The notes: a model not told the origin generated them from the letters alone. 16,776 nt of DNA from CAYLLT01 sp964591605 (GCA_964591605.1 CAZQEN010000156.1:1-16776); one strand, 5' to 3'. Positions 1-7,412 are shown, counted from the first letter of the stretch. Made by a program: numbers and translations.

Positions 1-2
1 TC

Positions 3-1043
3 GAAGACCGGGCCGACATCGGCGACGGCTGGTATCACGGCGTGGCCGTTGGCGACCGCATTCATTCCTCAATCGCCTGCCCGGCCAGCGTGGCCCTGGT
101 CACGGACGGCATCGCCAGGGCGACGCTGAGCGTGCGCGCGACTCTGGAGGTCCCCGAGTGCTTCGAGTTCGCCCGGCAGCGGCGGAGCGAGCGGTTGACG
201 CCGCTGGTGGTGACGCATGAGGTGACGCTCCGCCGCGGCGCGAGGCACGTCGAGGTGCGTACCGTCGTCGAGAACACGGCGCGGGATCATCGCGTGAGGG
301 TGCTGTTTCCAACCGGCGCGGCGAAGGCCGCCACGTACCTGGCCGACCAGGCGTTCGATGTGGTCGAACGGCCGATCGGGCTGCGGGCCGACAATGCCCG
401 CTACAAGGAGCTGGAGGTCGAAACGGGTCCCCAGCACACCTGGACGGCGGTGCACGACGGGAAGCGCGGCCTGGCCGTGGTGGCCAGCGGGTTGCCCGAG
501 ACGGCCGTGCGCGATCTGCCCGACCGGCCGATCGCTCTGACGCTGCTGCGCTCGTTCCGGAAAACAATTTTCAGCAGCAGCGGCGAGACCGGCCAGATCC
601 AGGGCTCCCGGTCGTTTGAATACTGGATCGTGCCGCTGGAGGGCGCCCCCGACAGCGCGGGCCTGTGGCGCATGGGACAGCGGCTTGCGGCCGGCGTGCG
701 GGTGGTGGCGCTGGAACGGGTCACCGCGACAGGCCGCGATGTGAACGCGACGGTGGAAAAAACCCTGCCGGCCAGCCATTCTTTTCTGGCCGTCGAAGGC
801 AAGGACGTCGTCGTATCGGCGATTCATCAGCACGGCGTCAAAGAAGCGGCGACGATCCGCGTGTTCAATCCGACGGCGCAGACCATCCACGGAAAGCTCC
901 GGCTCGAAGGGAGCGCGGCGACGGTGTCGCGCACCGATTTCGAGGGGAAGGGCGCGGAGCCCGCGGGGCGGCAGGGTGTCGCGGAGCTTTCCCTCAAGCC
1001 CAAGCAGATCGCGACGCTGCGATTCGGCGCGGCGAAACCTTGA
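3..1043 (+). CDS. GH38-like alpha-mannosidase, C-terminal part (partial at 5' end)
   Basis: The reading frame is open from the window edge through residues DIGDGWYHG, so the start lies upstream; the first in-frame GTG at 42 is internal. The sequence resembles the C-terminal beta-sandwich region of glycoside hydrolase family 38 proteins. Examples are a beta-strand-rich stretch around VTLRRGARHVEVRTVVEN, then YLADQAFDVVERP, QHTWTAVHDGKRGLAVV and RPIALTLLRS, and near the end FEYWIVPLEG. Family members hydrolyse alpha-mannosides in glycan breakdown. The catalytic nucleophile domain is N-terminal in this family and is not in the window, so activity cannot be judged. The gene is convergent with glcE. 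Its TGA stop at 1041-1043 lies inside the left end of a palindromic repeat, so the last codons may have been set by that insertion. Family assignment is fairly secure; substrate is unknown. Confidence 0.78.
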   Translation, partial: EDRADIGDGWYHGVAVGDRIHSSIACPASVALVTDGIARATLSVRATLEVPECFEFARQRRSERLTPLVVTHEVTLRRGARHVEVRTVVENTARDHRVRVLFPTGAAKAATYLADQAFDVVERPIGLRADNARYKELEVETGPQHTWTAVHDGKRGLAVVASGLPETAVRDLPDRPIALTLLRSFRKTIFSSSGETGQIQGSRSFEYWIVPLEGAPDSAGLWRMGQRLAAGVRVVALERVTATGRDVNATVEKTLPASHSFLAVEGKDVVVSAIHQHGVKEAATIRVFNPTAQTIHGKLRLEGSAATVSRTDFEGKGAEPAGRQGVAELSLKPKQIATLRFGAAKP

Positions 1044-1110
1044 CACCCCGCCCGCTTCGCGGAGATCGCGAAGCGATCTGTTCGCAGTAGCGAACGCGGC
1101 GCGTCAAGGG
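1038..1110. repeat. TGAC-bounded palindromic element, copy 1
   Basis: About 66-73 bp, bounded by inverted ends CCTTGAC (1038-1044) and GTCAAGGG (1103-1110). It contains nested hairpins: a GATCGC stem with a 3-nt loop, and GTTCGC/GCGAAC arms with a 4-nt loop. A near-identical copy lies inverted at 12718-12792. This copy sits between the convergent mannosidase and glcE genes and supplies the mannosidase stop codon. It has the architecture of a REP/MITE-type non-autonomous repeat and could also end transcription as RNA hairpins, though no T-run follows. Confidence 0.7.
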
Positions 1111-1148
1111 TGAAGTGAGCGGGAAGGCTCGGGGCGCCGGTGGAGGCG

Positions 1149-2399
1149 TCAGGAAGACGCGACACGCTGCGGGGCGAAGCGCCCCTGCGGGTCGAAGGCG
1201 GCGCGGATGGCATTGCAGAGGTGCGTGTCTTCGCGCGGGCGGCCGAACCGCGGCAGATGAGCTGGGACATCGCCGCGGATCTGCAGGTGCCCCTGGCCGC
1301 GGATGGCCGCGGATTCGAGATCGCGCCATACCCCCTCCGGCAGCTCGTCATCGAGCAGACCGTGGACGATGCCGCTGCCTGCGCGGGCGATCATACGGAT
1401 GGGATGGCGGCTGAAGTGTTCGACGAACTCGGCCGTCATCGAGCTGAGCATCGACGCTTTGAACGCGGAGGTCGCGGACAGGCCGGCGGCGCTGCACAGT
1501 TTCTCGTAGACCTGTCCCGCGTAGCGATCGGTGAGGCGGTCTCCGCCAAGGGCGTGCGCGACCTGCTCGCACTGCCACGCGACGGCCTCCGCGTTCTCCT
1601 CGAACCCGATGATCAACAGCAGTGTGACGCCCAGGTCGAGGGCCCGCGACATGCGGGCGTTGACCAGCTCGATGAAGGTGGGGCGGGTCGGCCCGGCCAG
1701 CACGCCGGTGATCATGCGTTCGGCCTCAGCGGCGTCGCGCGGTTCGAGCATGACCGCGCCGCGGGCCTCGGGCAGCGGGCGGAGCCGCAGCGTCACCGTT
1801 GCGATCGGGCCCAGCGTGCCGAAGCTGCCGATGTAGAGCTTGTGCAGATCGTAACCAGCGACGTTCTTGACGACCTTCCCGCCGGATTTGATCGTCTCGC
1901 CGTCCGCTTCGATCATGCTCATGCCGATGACGACGTCGCGGGCGGTGCCGTAGGCGAAGCGGATCGGCCCGCTGTCATTCGCCGCCAGAACGCCGCCCAG
2001 CGTGGCCCGCTCTGCGTGCGGCGGGTCGAGTGTGATCCGCTGGCCGTTCCTGGCCAGCGTCTCGCCCAGCGCGGCCAGCGTGATGCCCGCCTCGACCGTG
2101 ATGGTCATGTCTTCGGGGGCATATTCGACGACGCGGTTGCACAGCCGCATGTCCATGTACAGCAGTGTGGCACCGGCATCCTGCCGGTCTGGCCGTCTGG
2201 AAGCCAGTCCCACCGTCCAGTGCAGCTTGCTGCCGCTGCCAATGGGGATGAGCGGCAGTCCGTGCTTTGCGGCGAAACGCACGAGGTCGGCCGCGGCGGC
2301 CAGGTCCACCGGCTGGAGTCGGTCCGTCCCGGCCGGCGCGTCGGAGGGCGGCACGACGCGGCCACCGAGGGATGCCTGCACGGTTTCAATCAAACGCAT
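1149..2399 (-). CDS. glcE: Glycolate oxidase FAD-binding subunit GlcE
   Basis: A 416-residue FAD-linked oxidase subunit with an N-terminal PCMH-type FAD-binding fold. PIGSGSKLH (52-60) and GGVLAANDSGP (135-145) are flavin-contacting loops. The GlcE signature starts at GGKVVKNVAGYDLHKLYIG (173-191) and continues SFGTLG (192-197). In characterised bacteria GlcE works with GlcD and the iron-sulfur subunit GlcF to oxidise glycolate to glyoxylate at the membrane, passing electrons to the quinone pool. The start is the ATG at 2397-2399; a weak GGTGA lies just upstream. The gene follows glcD on the same strand with a 213-bp gap filled by palindromic repeats. No glcF follows: the next gene is convergent. 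The substrate could be another 2-hydroxy acid such as D-lactate. Length is normal for the family. Confidence 0.88.
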   Translation of the reverse strand: MRLIETVQASLGGRVVPPSDAPAGTDRLQPVDLAAAADLVRFAAKHGLPLIPIGSGSKLHWTVGLASRRPDRQDAGATLLYMDMRLCNRVVEYAPEDMTITVEAGITLAALGETLARNGQRITLDPPHAERATLGGVLAANDSGPIRFAYGTARDVVIGMSMIEADGETIKSGGKVVKNVAGYDLHKLYIGSFGTLGPIATVTLRLRPLPEARGAVMLEPRDAAEAERMITGVLAGPTRPTFIELVNARMSRALDLGVTLLLIIGFEENAEAVAWQCEQVAHALGGDRLTDRYAGQVYEKLCSAAGLSATSAFKASMLSSMTAEFVEHFSRHPIRMIARAGSGIVHGLLDDELPEGVWRDLESAAIRGQGHLQIRGDVPAHLPRFGRPREDTHLCNAIRAAFDPQGRFAPQRVASS

Positions 2400-2456
2400 G
2401 ATTCACCGGTTGAGCTTTCTGTTTCGGGCCGCGCGGTTCCACAACTCCAGCATCGC

Positions 2457-2517
2457 AGGGTGGGCTCTGCCCACCTTCCCTTCACGCATCTCAAACGGTG
2501 GGCAAAGCCCACCCTAC
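2457..2517. repeat. GGGTGGGC-type palindromic repeat forming a 19-bp-arm hairpin
   Basis: AGGGTGGGCTCTGCCCACC (2457-2475) and its near-perfect inverse (2497-2515, one mismatch) face each other across 21 bp. Each arm is itself a palindrome around TGGGC/GCCCA. The same module recurs at 8422-8532 between tadC and tadB, so this is a dispersed intergenic repeat family. It lies between glcD and glcE on the transcribed strand and may fold in the mRNA. Confidence 0.7.
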
Positions 2518-2523
2518 GGTCAC

Positions 2524-2610
2524 TGAAAGTCGACGTGACGAAACCCTCGCTTTGCGCTTCGGGCTCCATTCAGCCCATTTCGACTTTCGATTTTCGACTT
2601 TCGACTTTCA
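2524..2610. repeat. Inverted repeat TGAAAGTCGA with a CGACTTT-rich tract
   Basis: TGAAAGTCGA at 2524-2533 is inverted perfectly at 2601-2610. The right side is a low-complexity tract (about 2578-2610) of repeated TTTCGACT/TTTTCGA units, AT-richer than its surroundings. It ends directly at the glcD stop codon (2613-2615). Function is unknown; it could form a hairpin in the glcD-glcE intergenic RNA. Confidence 0.5.
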
Positions 2611-2612
2611 AA

Positions 2613-4049
2613 TCACACCGCCGCCTTGCGCATCGGCCGGAGCACTTCGACGCAGGCGGCGCCGGTGGCGTAGATCTTGTACGGATTTGCGCGGAGCTCG
2701 GGGTCGAAAACCTCCCGGAGCCGCCGCTGGGCGGCCAGGTCGCGCGGACCGAACATGAGCGAAAGCTGATCGATCTTCTCGACGCCGATGCCGTGCTCGC
2801 CGGTGACACTGCCGCCCAGGCGCACACATTCAGTCAGGATATCGTTGCTGGCCGCCAGCACGCGCTCGACCTCATCGTGGTTGCGTTCGTCGAACAGCAG
2901 GATCGGATGGATATTACCGTCGCCGGCGTGGAAGACGTTGGCAATGGTCAGGTTGTACTGTTTCGCGCACGCGCGGATGAATTTCAGAATCTCGGGCAGC
3001 TTGGTGCGCGGCACCACGCCGTCCTGCGTGCAGTAGCTCGGTGAGAGCCGGCCGATGGCGCCGAACGCCCGCTTGCGGCACTTCCAGACGGCCAGGCGCT
3101 GCTCCTCGGTGTCGGCCCGACGGACTTCGCGGGCGCGGTTCTTGTTGCAGATCTCCGTGCAGCGGGCGGCGAGCCGGTCGATGCCGGCCTCCAGGCCGTC
3201 GAGCTCGATGATCAGCACGGCCTCTGCGTCGCGCGGGAAGCCGAAGTGATAGGCGTCCTCCACGGCGTTGATGATGAGCTTGTCCATCATTTCCATCGCG
3301 CCGGGCACGATTCCGGCGGCGATGACGTCACTGACGGTCTGGGTCGCGTCATCGACGCTATCGAACACGCCCAGAAGCGTGCGGAACGTCGTGGGGTTGC
3401 GCGTGAGCCGCACGATGACCTCGCTGACCAGGCCGAACGTGCCTTCGCTGCCGACGATGACGCCGGTCAGATCCAGGCCGGGGGTATCTTCGACCGGTCC
3501 GCCGGTCCGGACGACCTGGCCGTCGGCCAGCACGAGGGTCGCACCGAGCGTGTGGTTCACCGTGACGCCGTACTTGAGCGTGTGGGGCCCGCCCGAGTTG
3601 GTGGCGACGTTGCCGCCGATCGTGCAGGCCATCTGGCTCGAGGGATCGGGCGCGTAGTGCATGTCGTGCGACCTGACCGCCTGGCTGACGTGCAGGTTGA
3701 CGACGCCGGCCTCCACGTGGGCATAACGGTTTCGCGTGTCAACGCGAAGAATGCGCTTCATGCGCGAGGTGCTGACAAAGATGCCTCCGCCGACGGGCAG
3801 GCATCCGCCGGCAAGGCTGGTCCCGGCGCCGCGCGGGATGAACGGGACGCCGTGGGCGTGCAGGACGCGCATGACCTGGGCCGCCTGCGCGGTGGACTCG
3901 GGAAACACGACCGCGTCGGGAGCGCTTTTGGCGATCGTGTAACCGTCACATTCGTAGACGAGAAGCTCATCCGGCTCGGCGATGAGGCCCGCCGGTCCTA
4001 CGACGTCTTCGAGATCAGACCTGAGACTGCTCTGTAACTCGATGGACAA
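2613..4049 (-). CDS. glcD: Glycolate oxidase subunit GlcD (FAD-linked 2-hydroxy-acid dehydrogenase)
   Basis: A 478-residue protein with both expected domains. The N-terminal PCMH FAD-binding domain shows PRGAGTSLAGG (72-82), GGNVATNSGG (145-154) and GSEGTFGLVSE (200-210). The C-terminal FAD-oxidase domain shows the histidine-rich active-site stretch FHAGDGNIHP (373-382) and GEHGIG (417-422). GlcD is the catalytic flavoprotein of glycolate oxidase; close relatives oxidise D-lactate. The start is inferred to be TTG at 4047-4049, because the usual GlcD N-terminus (an acidic stretch then DELLVYECDGYT) begins soon after and there is no ATG or GTG nearby; the Shine-Dalgarno match is weak. It lies 110 bp downstream of squalene synthase and upstream of glcE on the same strand. 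The substrate is inferred from the glcD-glcE pairing. Confidence 0.9.
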   Translation of the reverse strand: MSIELQSSLRSDLEDVVGPAGLIAEPDELLVYECDGYTIAKSAPDAVVFPESTAQAAQVMRVLHAHGVPFIPRGAGTSLAGGCLPVGGGIFVSTSRMKRILRVDTRNRYAHVEAGVVNLHVSQAVRSHDMHYAPDPSSQMACTIGGNVATNSGGPHTLKYGVTVNHTLGATLVLADGQVVRTGGPVEDTPGLDLTGVIVGSEGTFGLVSEVIVRLTRNPTTFRTLLGVFDSVDDATQTVSDVIAAGIVPGAMEMMDKLIINAVEDAYHFGFPRDAEAVLIIELDGLEAGIDRLAARCTEICNKNRAREVRRADTEEQRLAVWKCRKRAFGAIGRLSPSYCTQDGVVPRTKLPEILKFIRACAKQYNLTIANVFHAGDGNIHPILLFDERNHDEVERVLAASNDILTECVRLGGSVTGEHGIGVEKIDQLSLMFGPRDLAAQRRLREVFDPELRANPYKIYATGAACVEVLRPMRKAAV

Positions 4050-4159
4050 GGTGCTGTGCCCCGCTGTGGCCGTTGGTTTTCACGATGTGATCGTAATGAC
4101 GGGGCGAAAGGGGGTCAATCGCCGCAGACCAGGCCGGTGGCCGAAGCCTTCATCGGCAT

Positions 4160-5182
4160 TCAGCACGGATGGGCGAGGGTGAGGCAGCCCCGGCGATGCG
4201 ACTCGTATGCCTGGCGGAGCTTCTCGTTTTCGGGATGACTCTCGATCAGATCGAGAATGGCCCGCATGGCGGCGCGGTCGATCTTGGGTGACTCCTGGCG
4301 TCCGCAGGCGGCGAGCTCGAGCGTAGCGACGGCCGGAAGGATCGAGCCGAGGAGGAATGCGCGGATGCCGGTCTGGGCGGGGGGAATGGCCAGCGTGTAT
4401 TCGATCGCCTCGTCGAGATGGCCCAGGGCGTGACGGATCAGCGCGGCCCGTCCGCTCGCGCTCACCCGCGGACGGGCACTGCTCCACTCCACGAATGCCG
4501 GGGGAATGAAGCTCACTCCGCGTCCGGCATCAACGCAGGCGTCCTTGATGATGTTGGTCATCTGGAGGCCCAGGCCCATCCGGCGGCCCCGCTCACGCCA
4601 GGCATTGGTCGGGGTGAAATCGCCCGCCGATCCGGATGCGTCCCGCAGATACTGCTCGAACAGCCGCGTGGACATGACCCCCACGGTGCCGGCGACGTAA
4701 TGACAGTAGCGGTCGAGGTCCGGCAGGTCGCGGCAGTAGAACTCCAGCCCCCGGTGGGCGGAAACCGGGTACATGCTGCGCATGCCGGCGACCATCTCGT
4801 GAACGCAGTCGAGCAGCGGACCGCGGTAAGACGCAGGCAACGAATCAAATGCCTCCAGCACCCGTTGCGTGCCGCGCACGAGCTGGCCGCAGGGGCCTTC
4901 GGGATTCTGAGGCCAGGCGCTGATGAACTGCCCGCAGGTGTCCGCGCCGCCGGGCAGGCTGACGCAGGACAGCAGCCGATCGTAGAGAACGTTTCGCTGG
5001 TCTGCGCTGAGGCGTTCCTCATCCTCGATGGTGTCGGCGAGCCGGCAGAGCAGATAGCCGACGCAGAGACATCGGTCGATCGGATCGGGGCACCTGGGGA
5101 TGATCAGTGCGAACGAGCGGGAGACATCGACCAGGATGCGGTCGCAGAATTCCCAGGCGGCGGCAGGGGCGCTGTGACTCAC
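4160..5182 (-). CDS. Squalene synthase (farnesyl-diphosphate farnesyltransferase-like)
   Basis: A 340-residue trans-isoprenyl synthase of the squalene/phytoene synthase family. Visible motifs, from the GTG start, are SRSF (21-24), the first aspartate-rich site RLADTIED (47-54; D50, E53, D54), DLDRYCHYVAGTVG (155-168), and the second site in QMTNIIKDACVD (207-218; D214, D218) followed by SFIP. The combination YCHYVAG...TNIIKD matches single-enzyme, eukaryote-like squalene synthases better than the HpnC/HpnD pair or phytoene synthases. These enzymes join two farnesyl diphosphates and, with NADPH, make squalene for hopanoids, sterols or C30 carotenoids. GTG at 5180-5182 is chosen because an upstream in-frame ATG (5261-5263) overlaps the candidate -10 box. 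Codons upstream of 5182 read as non-coding. A helix follows near residues 280-300, where some homologues are membrane-associated. Product specificity (squalene versus a dehydro form) is inferred. Confidence 0.82.
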   Translation of the reverse strand: MSHSAPAAAWEFCDRILVDVSRSFALIIPRCPDPIDRCLCVGYLLCRLADTIEDEERLSADQRNVLYDRLLSCVSLPGGADTCGQFISAWPQNPEGPCGQLVRGTQRVLEAFDSLPASYRGPLLDCVHEMVAGMRSMYPVSAHRGLEFYCRDLPDLDRYCHYVAGTVGVMSTRLFEQYLRDASGSAGDFTPTNAWRERGRRMGLGLQMTNIIKDACVDAGRGVSFIPPAFVEWSSARPRVSASGRAALIRHALGHLDEAIEYTLAIPPAQTGIRAFLLGSILPAVATLELAACGRQESPKIDRAAMRAILDLIESHPENEKLRQAYESHRRGCLTLAHPC

Positions 5183-5250
5183 AGGCAGTGATCCCGAGTG
5201 ACTACTGGTGCGGATTCGCGATGACGGGTGCTGGCACCGCCCGCGGACCC

Positions 5251-5278
5251 TCGACGGAGCCATGTTAGAGCGTAGGAT
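5251..5278 (+). promoter_or_regulatory. Candidate promoter for the exported protein gene
   Basis: TCGACG (5251-5256) and TAGGAT (5273-5278) each match 4 of 6 consensus bases with a 16-bp spacer. Transcription would begin near 5285, about 28 nt before the ATG at 5313. It overlaps the divergent promoter on the other strand, so the two genes may compete for polymerase. Confidence 0.3.
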
Positions 5279-5290
5279 AGGGGCTGGCAA
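5262..5290 (-). promoter_or_regulatory. Candidate sigma70-type promoter for squalene synthase
   Basis: On the minus strand TTGCCA (plus 5285-5290; 5 of 6 consensus bases) is separated by 17 bp from TAACAT (plus 5262-5267; 4 of 6). Transcription would begin near 5255, giving a leader of about 70 nt to the GTG start at 5182. The -10 box covers the alternative ATG at 5261-5263, which argues against that start. This is a pattern match only; planctomycete promoters are poorly characterised. Confidence 0.4.
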
Positions 5291-5301
5291 CGAAACGCTG
5301 C

Positions 5302-5306
5302 GGGAG
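5302..5306 (+). promoter_or_regulatory. Shine-Dalgarno site GGGAG (probable original ribosome site)
   Basis: GGGAG lies 6 nt before the ATG at 5313-5315. No comparable site precedes the second ATG at 5472-5474. Because the inserted element duplicated the start codon, this ribosome site probably served the original start and now drives translation into the element. Confidence 0.55.
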
Positions 5307-5308
5307 CG

Positions 5309-5477
5309 TGTGATGCTGGTCTGGCAATTCCTAGTGGCTTGCACGAGTAGGTCCCGTCTGCCGGACGGGACCTCGGCTGGGCGAGACCCTCCTCCATCGC
5401 AGGTCCGGCTCGGTCCCGGCGCGCCGGGAGACCCACAAGCCCGCTCCCGAGACAATTGCCAGACCCCTGTGATGCTG
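5309..5477. mobile_element. Small inverted-repeat (MITE-like) element with 10-bp direct-repeat flanks
   Basis: A segment of about 149 bp (5319-5467) is bounded by inverted ends GGTCTGGCAATT (5318-5329) and AATTGCCAGACC (5454-5465). It is flanked by a perfect 10-bp direct repeat TGTGATGCTG (5309-5318 and 5468-5477), as expected of a target-site duplication. Inside are a perfect hairpin with 10-bp arms (5349-5373) and a 16-bp palindrome TCCCGGCGCGCCGGGA (5414-5429). It encodes no protein of its own. It sits exactly at the start codon of the downstream gene and shifts it by 159 bp, a whole number of codons. A mobile origin is inferred from the structure. Confidence 0.65.
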
Positions 5478-7337
5478 CGATGGCTGACGGTGTGGCTTCT
5501 CAGTGGGGTGGCGGTTGCATCGGTCCACGCCCAGCCGGCGAGCGCACCCGACTTCGGCGAGCTCAATCGAGCCGCGACGCAAAGCCGGCCCGACTTCGAG
5601 CTCGCGGCGGCCGTGCCGGCGGATGCACTGGTCTACTTCGAGGCATCTCAGCTCGATCAGCAGTTTGAGTCGCTCCTGAACCTCCTGCGGAAGGCGGGAA
5701 TCACCGATCCGCTGCAGTTCGTGCAGCGACTCCGTGCGGGCGGAGCGCCGGCCACTCAGCCGGCCTTACCCGGCGCCGCCATGTTCCTGAGCCCCGGGAT
5801 GATCGACGAACTTCGCAAGACGCAAGGGGCGTCGCTGGCGATCCTCGATCTGGGCTCGCCGGGCCGCGGCGAGCGAGTGCCTTTCCTGTCTGCGCTGCGG
5901 TTCGGAGGGAGCGATGCGCTGCATACCTGTGTCAGTCTTCTGCTGGCGGGGCTTTCGCCAACGGTTGAGCCAAGAGACGGTTGGACGCTTCATCAGCTCC
6001 CGGATGGCGTCGAGGTGGGCCTTTTCGAGCGGACGGTGGTGATCGGTTGGCCTGAGGGCCAGGTGGAATCCGCCATCCGGCGACCGGGGGGTGGCGAAGC
6101 GGCCTTGGTGGACGTGCCGGGCTTCCGCGAGACGGCCGATCGGTGGCGCCAGGAAGGAGGCGTGCTGGCATACGTCCAGTGGCCCCAACTGGCCAGGGTG
6201 ATCCACGGACGGCCGGCCAGCCGGCCGGACAACTTCGCCAAGGCCGGGCAGATCCTGTCCCTGGACGATCTACAGGCTCTCTGGGCCCATGTGCAGTTTG
6301 GAGAGGATACCCTCTCGGCCCGGATTCGGGCGGACTGGAAAACGGGGGCGGGTGCGGCGTACCGGCTGTTGCGATCGCCACCCCTGGATCGGACGATTCT
6401 CGAGTATGTGCCGGCCGACAGCCTGGGCTGCGTGGCGATGAGTGTCGGGCAGGGGCAGGCCCGCTTCGATTCGCTGGTTCACGTGGTTGCGGCCGCTCGA
6501 GGCGGCGCGGATTCCGGAGCACAGGTGCCGTCCGTCCGCGAAGAGATGGCCAAAGCGCAAGAGGCCCTCGGGATCCGGATCGCCGAACAGTTGGAGGGGT
6601 TGGAGACCGTTGCGGTCGGGATGCTTCCGCCCGACGTGCCCACGATCGCCCGCCGGGAGGGGCCGGCGACGACGCGGCCGGCGACCCCCGTGGTCCCGAC
6701 GATGCAGCAGATTCTGCGCTCCAGCCTCTTCGTGGTGGCACAGGTCAAGAATGCGGACGCCTTTGACCGCCTGCTGGACCGGATCGCGCTGCTGCTGCCG
6801 TCCGCCCGCGGCTCGACGCAGCTCGCCGAAGTCGGCGCCGCGACTCAGCCGTCGGTAACGATCGATCGGGTATCCACGCCGGGCGGAGAACGTCGAACCT
6901 ACCGCGTGGGAGATGACGTGCGCTTCCATGTCATCCGGCGGGGCGAACTCTACGTGCTGGCGGGGCGTCCGGAGGTGGCCGACGCGGCGGTCGCGGCGCG
7001 AGACGGGCGGATTCCGCACCTGCTCGCAGGGCGGCTGACCGGGCCGGTTCTGGCGTCGGTTCCCGCCGAGGCGGGCAAGATCCTGCTGGTCCGGCTGGAT
7101 TCGCTGGCCAACCTGATGGTGGCGCTTCGCACGCTGGGATGGGGTTTCCGGGGAGACCGGCCGCTGTATGCGCCCGTGCCCACCATGAAGCCGGCCGTCG
7201 TGTACACGCTGGAGGAGGAGAGGCAGATCGATCTGGCGATGGCGCTGAGCGATCTGCCGGTGCTGGTTCGGCACCTGCTGCAGACCGTGCCGCGTCCCCC
7301 GTCGCCGCAGGGCGGGCTGGGTCCGCCGCCTCAATAG
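5313..7337 (+). CDS. Exported hypothetical protein with an element-derived N-terminal extension
   Basis: The core protein is 621 residues from the ATG at 5472. It opens with a clear signal peptide (MLRWLTVWLLSGVAVASVHA, probable cleavage after VHA at residue 20), followed by VPADALVYFEAS (48-59). That phrase recalls DUF3352-type planctomycete proteins, but I cannot assign a family. Low-complexity linkers such as ATTRPATP and ATQP recur, and the C-terminus is proline-rich. No catalytic motif is visible; it is probably periplasmic or secreted. The start at 5313 is chosen because it has the only good ribosome site (GGGAG, 6 nt away). From there 53 element-encoded residues read in frame into the core, putting the signal peptide at about residues 54-73. 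The pre-insertion start is represented by 5472, and initiation there remains possible. The gene is divergent from squalene synthase and convergent with tadC. Confidence 0.7.
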   Translation: MLVWQFLVACTSRSRLPDGTSAGRDPPPSQVRLGPGAPGDPQARSRDNCQTPVMLRWLTVWLLSGVAVASVHAQPASAPDFGELNRAATQSRPDFELAAAVPADALVYFEASQLDQQFESLLNLLRKAGITDPLQFVQRLRAGGAPATQPALPGAAMFLSPGMIDELRKTQGASLAILDLGSPGRGERVPFLSALRFGGSDALHTCVSLLLAGLSPTVEPRDGWTLHQLPDGVEVGLFERTVVIGWPEGQVESAIRRPGGGEAALVDVPGFRETADRWRQEGGVLAYVQWPQLARVIHGRPASRPDNFAKAGQILSLDDLQALWAHVQFGEDTLSARIRADWKTGAGAAYRLLRSPPLDRTILEYVPADSLGCVAMSVGQGQARFDSLVHVVAAARGGADSGAQVPSVREEMAKAQEALGIRIAEQLEGLETVAVGMLPPDVPTIARREGPATTRPATPVVPTMQQILRSSLFVVAQVKNADAFDRLLDRIALLLPSARGSTQLAEVGAATQPSVTIDRVSTPGGERRTYRVGDDVRFHVIRRGELYVLAGRPEVADAAVAARDGRIPHLLAGRLTGPVLASVPAEAGKILLVRLDSLANLMVALRTLGWGFRGDRPLYAPVPTMKPAVVYTLEEERQIDLAMALSDLPVLVRHLLQTVPRPPSPQGGLGPPPQ

Positions 7338-7363
7338 CCCCGCAGGCCCGTCACAATGTAAGT

Positions 7364-7402
7364 AAAAGGGAGAAACGAGAATGATGCCCGTTTCCCCCTT
7401 TT
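7364..7402. terminator. Bidirectional intrinsic terminator
   Basis: Arms AAAAGGGAGAAACG (7364-7377) and CGTTTCCCCCTTTT (7389-7402) pair with one mismatch around an 11-nt loop. The stem ends in A's on one side and T's on the other, so either transcript ends in a U-tract. It lies between the convergent stop codons at 7337 and 7413 and probably ends both the exported-protein transcript and the tad operon. Confidence 0.8.
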
Positions 7403-7412
7403 GGGGAGGGTA

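Noticed and set aside
69..1046. Minus-strand open frame opposite the mannosidase fragment
   Set aside because: The plus strand has clear GH38 C-terminal motifs; the reverse frame is Arg/His/Gly-rich with no recognisable fold.
1140..3044. Long plus-strand open frame (634 codons) opposite glcE and glcD
   Set aside because: It runs antisense to two well-supported flavoprotein genes and through their repeat-filled spacer. Composition is Arg/Gly/Asp/Ala-biased with no domain, as expected of high-GC shadow frames.
5261..5263. ATG as start of squalene synthase
   Set aside because: It overlaps the candidate -10 box, has no ribosome site, and the extra 27 residues (Arg/Ser-rich) do not match the family.
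6270..7334. Minus-strand open frame opposite the exported protein
   Set aside because: Arg/Gln/His-rich shadow of a gene that has a signal peptide and a terminator on the plus strand.
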